DNA of 9,221 bases. Source: CAYSAA01 sp964428905 (GTDB taxonomy: Bacteria; Atribacterota; Phoenicimicrobiia; Phoenicimicrobiales; Stramentimicrobiaceae). The position numbers and the translations under genes were made by a program. The stretch lies in NCBI GenBank assembly GCA_964428905.1, contig CAYSAA010000161.1:1-9221 (forward strand), in the 5' to 3' direction. The first letter of the stretch is position 1, and each line of letters opens with the position of its first letter. This document shows, piece by piece, positions 5,743-9,221 of this stretch. The notes below the pieces were generated by a model that had not been told where the DNA came from, searched no databases, and was given only the letters and a program-made list of their open reading frames with translations.

Positions 5743-5760
5743 GTCATTGAAATGAATGAC
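5743..5760 (-). terminator. Small hairpin at the fdhD stop codon (weak terminator candidate)
   Basis: GTCATT (5760-5755 on the minus strand, beginning with the G of the TAG stop) pairs with AATGAC (5748-5743) across a 6-nt loop. The stem is short and AT-rich and is not followed by a T-run. Some stop signal is expected here because a promoter follows, but this hairpin alone is not convincing. Confidence 0.15.
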
Positions 5761-6533
5761 TAAATATCTAAACGACCTGGACAAGTATAAACATTCATCC
5801 TTTCTCCTCGGGCAAACCCGATAAGAGTTATATCCTTTTGTTGGGCAAGCCGAATAGCATAATCGGTGGGGGCAGATCTGGAAATAACAATGGGGATATT
5901 CCCGGTAATTATTTTTTTGATAATCCCTGAAGTAACACGACAAGAGGTCAACATAATCTTATCCTCGGTAGTAATATTCTTCCATAATGCTTCTCCCAAT
6001 ATTCTATCAATGGTATTATAACGGCTGATATCTTCACTGAACAATAGAATAGAACCACCAGTATCAGCTAATGCGCAACTGTGGACACCACCGCTTGTTT
6101 TAAAAAAAACAGCCTTTTTCTGCATTTGGGAGATAAGAGAATAAATAACATGTGAACTGATTATAGGGTTAGTATCAATAACAGCAATGTGCTCATTGTG
6201 TATTAGGGGTTGCTGTTGAAGTCCTATGAATGTATGAGAATAATCAATCTCTTTAACGGGTAGTGGTAGGTTTTTTATTTCAACATTGATGGATTCTCTC
6301 TCAATTTTAATGGATAGTAAGTCTTTTTTCTTCCGTAAAATACCTGTGGTAAATAGAAAACCAATTCCTAAATTTTTGTAGTTGCCTGGGCTGCAATCCA
6401 GGGTAATCAGCTTCTGTTGATTTACAAAAATAGTAAGTTTGGTTTCTATGGCTACCAAATCTGAAATCTCTGTTTGCTTATTTCCTTCTATGCGAATTAA
6501 ATCAATTTTGGCTACTTTGTTATTGTTTAACAA
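5760..6533 (-). CDS. fdhD: FdhD-family formate dehydrogenase accessory protein (sulfurtransferase), lacking the usual Cys loop
   Basis: A protein of 257 aa, a normal FdhD length. In E. coli FdhD takes sulfur from IscS and transfers it to the bis-MGD molybdenum cofactor, which formate dehydrogenase needs for activity. Family marks here: LVAIETKLTIFVN (26-38), GNYKNLGIGFLFTTGIL (50-65), TSGGVHSCALAD (146-157), SEDISRYNTIDRILG (166-180), SCRVTSGII (197-205), SRSAPTDYAIRLA (218-230) and LIGFARGERMNVYT (237-250). The Cys motif expected about 40-50 residues before the SGGVHS block is absent: Cys occurs only at 47, 153, 198 and 251. The TTG start (6533-6531) overlaps mobA by 7 bases. Its only nearby AAGG (6540-6537) is just 3 nt away and AAGAG about 10 nt away, so the exact start is less certain than for the other genes. 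Confidence 0.92.
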   Translation of the reverse strand: MLNNNKVAKIDLIRIEGNKQTEISDLVAIETKLTIFVNQQKLITLDCSPGNYKNLGIGFLFTTGILRKKKDLLSIKIERESINVEIKNLPLPVKEIDYSHTFIGLQQQPLIHNEHIAVIDTNPIISSHVIYSLISQMQKKAVFFKTSGGVHSCALADTGGSILLFSEDISRYNTIDRILGEALWKNITTEDKIMLTSCRVTSGIIKKIITGNIPIVISRSAPTDYAIRLAQQKDITLIGFARGERMNVYTCPGRLDI

Positions 6534-7174
6534 TTACCTTTGCTCTTTTTTCGGTCCAGTTCTTCTGCACTGATAAAATCACTTTCAAAATTAATATTAA
6601 AAAAAGAATACAATCCCGGATCATATTTCTTAATTTCCTCTTCTTCAATCAATCGTATTTTCAGAAAAGGAAAGATATATCTTACTGCCAAATTTCCCTC
6701 TTTTATATTTTTCCTCATTATCTCTAAACAATTTTTGCTGTAAATTGCACATAAGGGTTCAAATAAACCCTGACCATAAGTTGGAATAATGATATCATGG
6801 TTATCCGTATTTTGAATCATATATTGAACTAACTTTCCCTTGATAAAAGGCATATCACAACCTATTACCAGATTATAAAAAGTGTCGGAAGCTTGCAAGC
6901 CGGAAAAAATACCTCCCAGAGGCCCTTTCCCGGGATATACATCCTCTACAACTCTTTCAAATTGAGGGTATTTCTTTTTTGGGCCAACAATAATAATATC
7001 TTTTTCTAACAATCCCTCAATAGAAGTAATATTTGAAATCACTCTATCGATAAGATTGATACCCATTAATTTCATCTGGCCTTTATCTTTGTTTAATCCG
7101 ACCCTGCTACTTGTACCACCTGCTAAAAGAAGTATAGTGATTGGAATCGGAATTTGATTATAATTTTTTTCCAT
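6527..7174 (-). CDS. mobA: MobA-like molybdenum cofactor guanylyltransferase
   Basis: A protein of 215 aa, a Rossmann-like nucleotidyltransferase that joins GMP from GTP to molybdopterin, giving the MGD form bound by formate dehydrogenases. Motifs: LLLAGGTSSRVG (15-26) followed by a lysine-rich KDKGQMKLMG stretch; VYPGKGPLGGIFSGL (79-93); IGCDMPF (104-110) with the metal-binding Asp107; EPLCAIYS (139-146); and FFNINFESDF near the C-terminus, matching the usual F-x-NINTPeD ending. The ATG at 7174 has only a weak AAGAA upstream, so translation probably relies on read-through from fdhA, 45 bp before. It overlaps fdhD by 7 bases. Placement between fdhA and fdhD suggests dedicated cofactor supply for this enzyme. 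It looks more AT-rich than fdhA. MobA-type is preferred over MocA (cytidylyltransferase) on context and motifs. Confidence 0.92.
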   Translation of the reverse strand: MEKNYNQIPIPITILLLAGGTSSRVGLNKDKGQMKLMGINLIDRVISNITSIEGLLEKDIIIVGPKKKYPQFERVVEDVYPGKGPLGGIFSGLQASDTFYNLVIGCDMPFIKGKLVQYMIQNTDNHDIIIPTYGQGLFEPLCAIYSKNCLEIMRKNIKEGNLAVRYIFPFLKIRLIEEEEIKKYDPGLYSFFNINFESDFISAEELDRKKSKGNC

Positions 7175-7219
7175 TTCTTAAAATAAAATTCAAAAAATAA
7201 CTTTTTTAAATTTATATAA

Positions 7220-9221
7220 TCAGAAGATTTTTTTAATGTTAACGGCACACACTTTATATTCGGGAATCTTAGAAACAGGATCAAGCGCAACATTGGTCAG
7301 TAGATTCGCGGCAGCTTCATGGAAGTGAAAACTCATAAAAACAACACCCTGATTCGATTTTTCAGTAACCTGCGCTTTGGCTTTAATTTTTCCTCTGCGT
7401 GACACAACTTCTATCATCTCCCCGTCTTCAATGGCTAATTCCCGGGCATCTTTGGGACTTATTTCCACTAACGCTTCAGGATAGATCTCGCTTAACCCCT
7501 TAGACCTTCTAGTAACCGTGCCGGTATGAAAATGATATAACACACGACCTGTTGTAAAGATTAAAGGATATTCTTCATCCGGAAGTTCTGCAGCTTCTTT
7601 AAACTCTACTGCAAAGAATTTTCCTTTTCCTCTGGTAAATTTCCCTTTATGCAGATACTTGGTCCCCGGGTGATTGGCATCCAGACATGGCCATTGTAGC
7701 CCATCTTTTTCTAATCGTGGATAGAACATTCCTCCGTAAATTGGGGTCAGAGTGGCTATCTCTTCCATTATTTCTGCCGGACTATCATAAGTCATCTGAT
7801 AACCCATCTTTTGAGCTAATTCACATATCATCTGCCATTCTGGCTTGGCTTCACCTATAGGCTCAATTGCCTTGCGAATTCTTTGTACTCTTCTCTCAGT
7901 ATTGGTGATGGTACCGTCTTTTTCTGCAAAGCTTACTCCGGGTAAAACCACATCTGCCAACTCGGCTGTTTCAGTCATAAAAATATCAGAAACAACCAAA
8001 AAATCAGTTTTCTTTAATGCCTCTCGGGCATGATTTAAATCCGGGTCAGACATAGCCGGATTTTCTGCCATAATAAAAATTCCCTTTATTTTCCCTTCAC
8101 AAGCCGTATTCAATATTTCAACTACTGTCAATCCTACTTTATCAGGTAAATCAGCTCCCCAGGCTTTAGAAAATTTCTCCTTAACCTGAGGATCAACGAC
8201 TTTTTGATAACCGGAATATACATCAGGCAAGGCACCCAGATCGCAAGCACCCTGAACATTGCTTTGCCCACGTAAAGGATTCACTCCGGCACTTTCTTTA
8301 CCTACATTACCTGTCAACATGGCTATATTAGCTGTAGAAAGAACATTATCCGTACCAGTGGTATGCTGGGTAATTCCCATTGAATAAATCAGTGCAGTAC
8401 TCGGTGCTATTGCATAAATCCGGGCCGCTTTTCTGATATCATCAGCCGAAACACCGGTTATTTTTTCTACCAGTTCCGGTGTATATTTAAGAACAGTCTT
8501 TTTCAATTCTTCATAATTTTCTGTTCTCTCTTCGATAAATGACTTATCCTCTAATCCCTCACTGATGATTACATTCATCAATCCGTTAAATAGGGCTACA
8601 TCAGTGCCCGGCTTTTGCCTTAGCCAAAGTGTGGCATATTTGGTCAGTTCTATCTCTCTGGGATCAGCCACAATTAATTTTGCTCCATTTTTTGTTACTG
8701 CTTTCTTGATTTCCAAGGCAATGATGGGGTGATTTTCGGTTGTATTGGAACCGGTTAAATAAATTGCTGAAGCATCAGAAATTTCCCCAATAGAATTTGT
8801 CATTGCCCCACTACCAAATGCCTGGCCTAAGCCAGCTATGGTTGACGAATGACATAGACGGGCACAATGGTCTACATTGTTGGTTCCTAAAACAGCCCGA
8901 GCAAATTTCATGAGAAGGAAATTTTCTTCATTGGTACATTTGGCAGAAGAAAGAACTGCCAAACTATCACTGCCATTTTCTTTTTTAATCTCCTTAAACC
9001 TATTGCTAATTAACTGAAGGGCATCTTCCCATGATGCCGGTTCTAATTTTCCATTTTTTCTAATTAAAGGAGTTGTTAAGCGATCATCTCTGTGAATGTA
9101 GTCATTACCAAAACGACCTTTCACACATAAATTGATTCCATTTACTACACTATCAGCATTGGAAGTAACCTTTACTACCTTCCCATCTTTGATATTCAGG
9201 TCAAATCCACAGCCACAGCCA
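7220..9221 (-). CDS. fdhA: Formate dehydrogenase alpha subunit, Cys-type, molybdopterin oxidoreductase (5' end outside window)
   Basis: The frame is open from the right edge to a TGA at 7222-7220, giving 666 visible aa. The visible N-terminus GCGCGF...VNGINLCVKGRFG is the end of the [4Fe-4S]-binding domain, so the true start lies further right; an internal GTG at 9124 is not the start. NVDHCARLCHSSTIAGL holds the active-site residue: cysteine (TGT, 8854-8852) where FdhF-type enzymes have selenocysteine. GNVGKESAGVNPLRGQSNVQGACDLGALP contains the conserved Arg that positions formate. AENPAMSDPDLNHAREAL and ADVVLPG...EKDGTITNTERRVQ are typical of FdhA, and the last ~110 residues form the dinucleotide-binding domain (HTGTVTRRS to the C-terminus). 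It oxidises formate to CO2 or the reverse. Electron-transfer partners would be upstream and are not visible, so soluble NAD-linked, ferredoxin-linked or hydrogenase-linked forms cannot be told apart. Confidence 0.95.
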   Translation of the reverse strand, partial: GCGCGFDLNIKDGKVVKVTSNADSVVNGINLCVKGRFGNDYIHRDDRLTTPLIRKNGKLEPASWEDALQLISNRFKEIKKENGSDSLAVLSSAKCTNEENFLLMKFARAVLGTNNVDHCARLCHSSTIAGLGQAFGSGAMTNSIGEISDASAIYLTGSNTTENHPIIALEIKKAVTKNGAKLIVADPREIELTKYATLWLRQKPGTDVALFNGLMNVIISEGLEDKSFIEERTENYEELKKTVLKYTPELVEKITGVSADDIRKAARIYAIAPSTALIYSMGITQHTTGTDNVLSTANIAMLTGNVGKESAGVNPLRGQSNVQGACDLGALPDVYSGYQKVVDPQVKEKFSKAWGADLPDKVGLTVVEILNTACEGKIKGIFIMAENPAMSDPDLNHAREALKKTDFLVVSDIFMTETAELADVVLPGVSFAEKDGTITNTERRVQRIRKAIEPIGEAKPEWQMICELAQKMGYQMTYDSPAEIMEEIATLTPIYGGMFYPRLEKDGLQWPCLDANHPGTKYLHKGKFTRGKGKFFAVEFKEAAELPDEEYPLIFTTGRVLYHFHTGTVTRRSKGLSEIYPEALVEISPKDARELAIEDGEMIEVVSRRGKIKAKAQVTEKSNQGVVFMSFHFHEAAANLLTNVALDPVSKIPEYKVCAVNIKKIF

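Noticed and set aside
5728..5943. Minus-strand ORF of 71 codons with several Cys residues, superficially zinc-finger-like
   Set aside because: It lies inside the conserved C-terminal coding region of fdhD in a different frame, so its composition is a by-product of fdhD codons.

Overview
The window is AT-rich DNA from what looks like an anaerobic bacterium. It is densely coded on one strand: all nine genes are on the minus strand, so the window is transcribed from right to left. Low GC, strong Shine-Dalgarno sequences and frequent TTG/GTG starts suit a Clostridia-like (Firmicutes) or Atribacterota/Thermotogota-like lineage. The sequence alone does not decide between these, and no ribosomal marker is present.

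In transcription order, the first block (about 9221 to 5760) concerns formate. It holds the molybdopterin-containing alpha subunit of a cysteine-type formate dehydrogenase (fdhA, cut by the right edge inside its N-terminal iron-sulfur motif). It is followed by mobA, which attaches the guanine nucleotide to molybdopterin, and fdhD, the accessory protein for cofactor sulfuration. mobA and fdhD overlap by 7 bases. This FdhD lacks the cysteine loop expected for sulfur transfer.

A 212-base gap (5548-5759) then carries a good sigma-70-like promoter (TTGGGA, 17 bp, TATAAT with an extended -10), a perfect 12-bp palindrome and one copy of a 16-bp word that recurs near hypF. It probably starts a second transcription unit: a YqgF/RuvX-like nuclease-fold protein, hypB, hypF, hypC, hypD and hypE (only the first 15 codons of hypE are inside). 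HypB, HypF, HypC, HypD and HypE make and insert the Fe(CN)2CO and nickel of [NiFe]-hydrogenases. hypA, the usual partner of hypB, is not in the window, and no hydrogenase structural gene is visible. Formate dehydrogenase next to hydrogenase maturation genes suggests formate/H2 metabolism, but that link is inference.

The intergenic regions hold the least ordinary material. The two largest gaps (hypD-hypE, 47-318; hypF-hypB, 4088-4409) each contain two short arrays of degenerate 7-bp repeats in inverted orientation, with a shared loose consensus GTnTTnA. A 58-bp nested palindrome overlaps the hypF stop codon. I see no complete mobile element, RNA gene, CRISPR array or defence system. No novel multi-gene system is evident; the repeat structures, the cysteine-poor FdhD and the nuclease-fold gene heading the hyp cluster deserve the second look.
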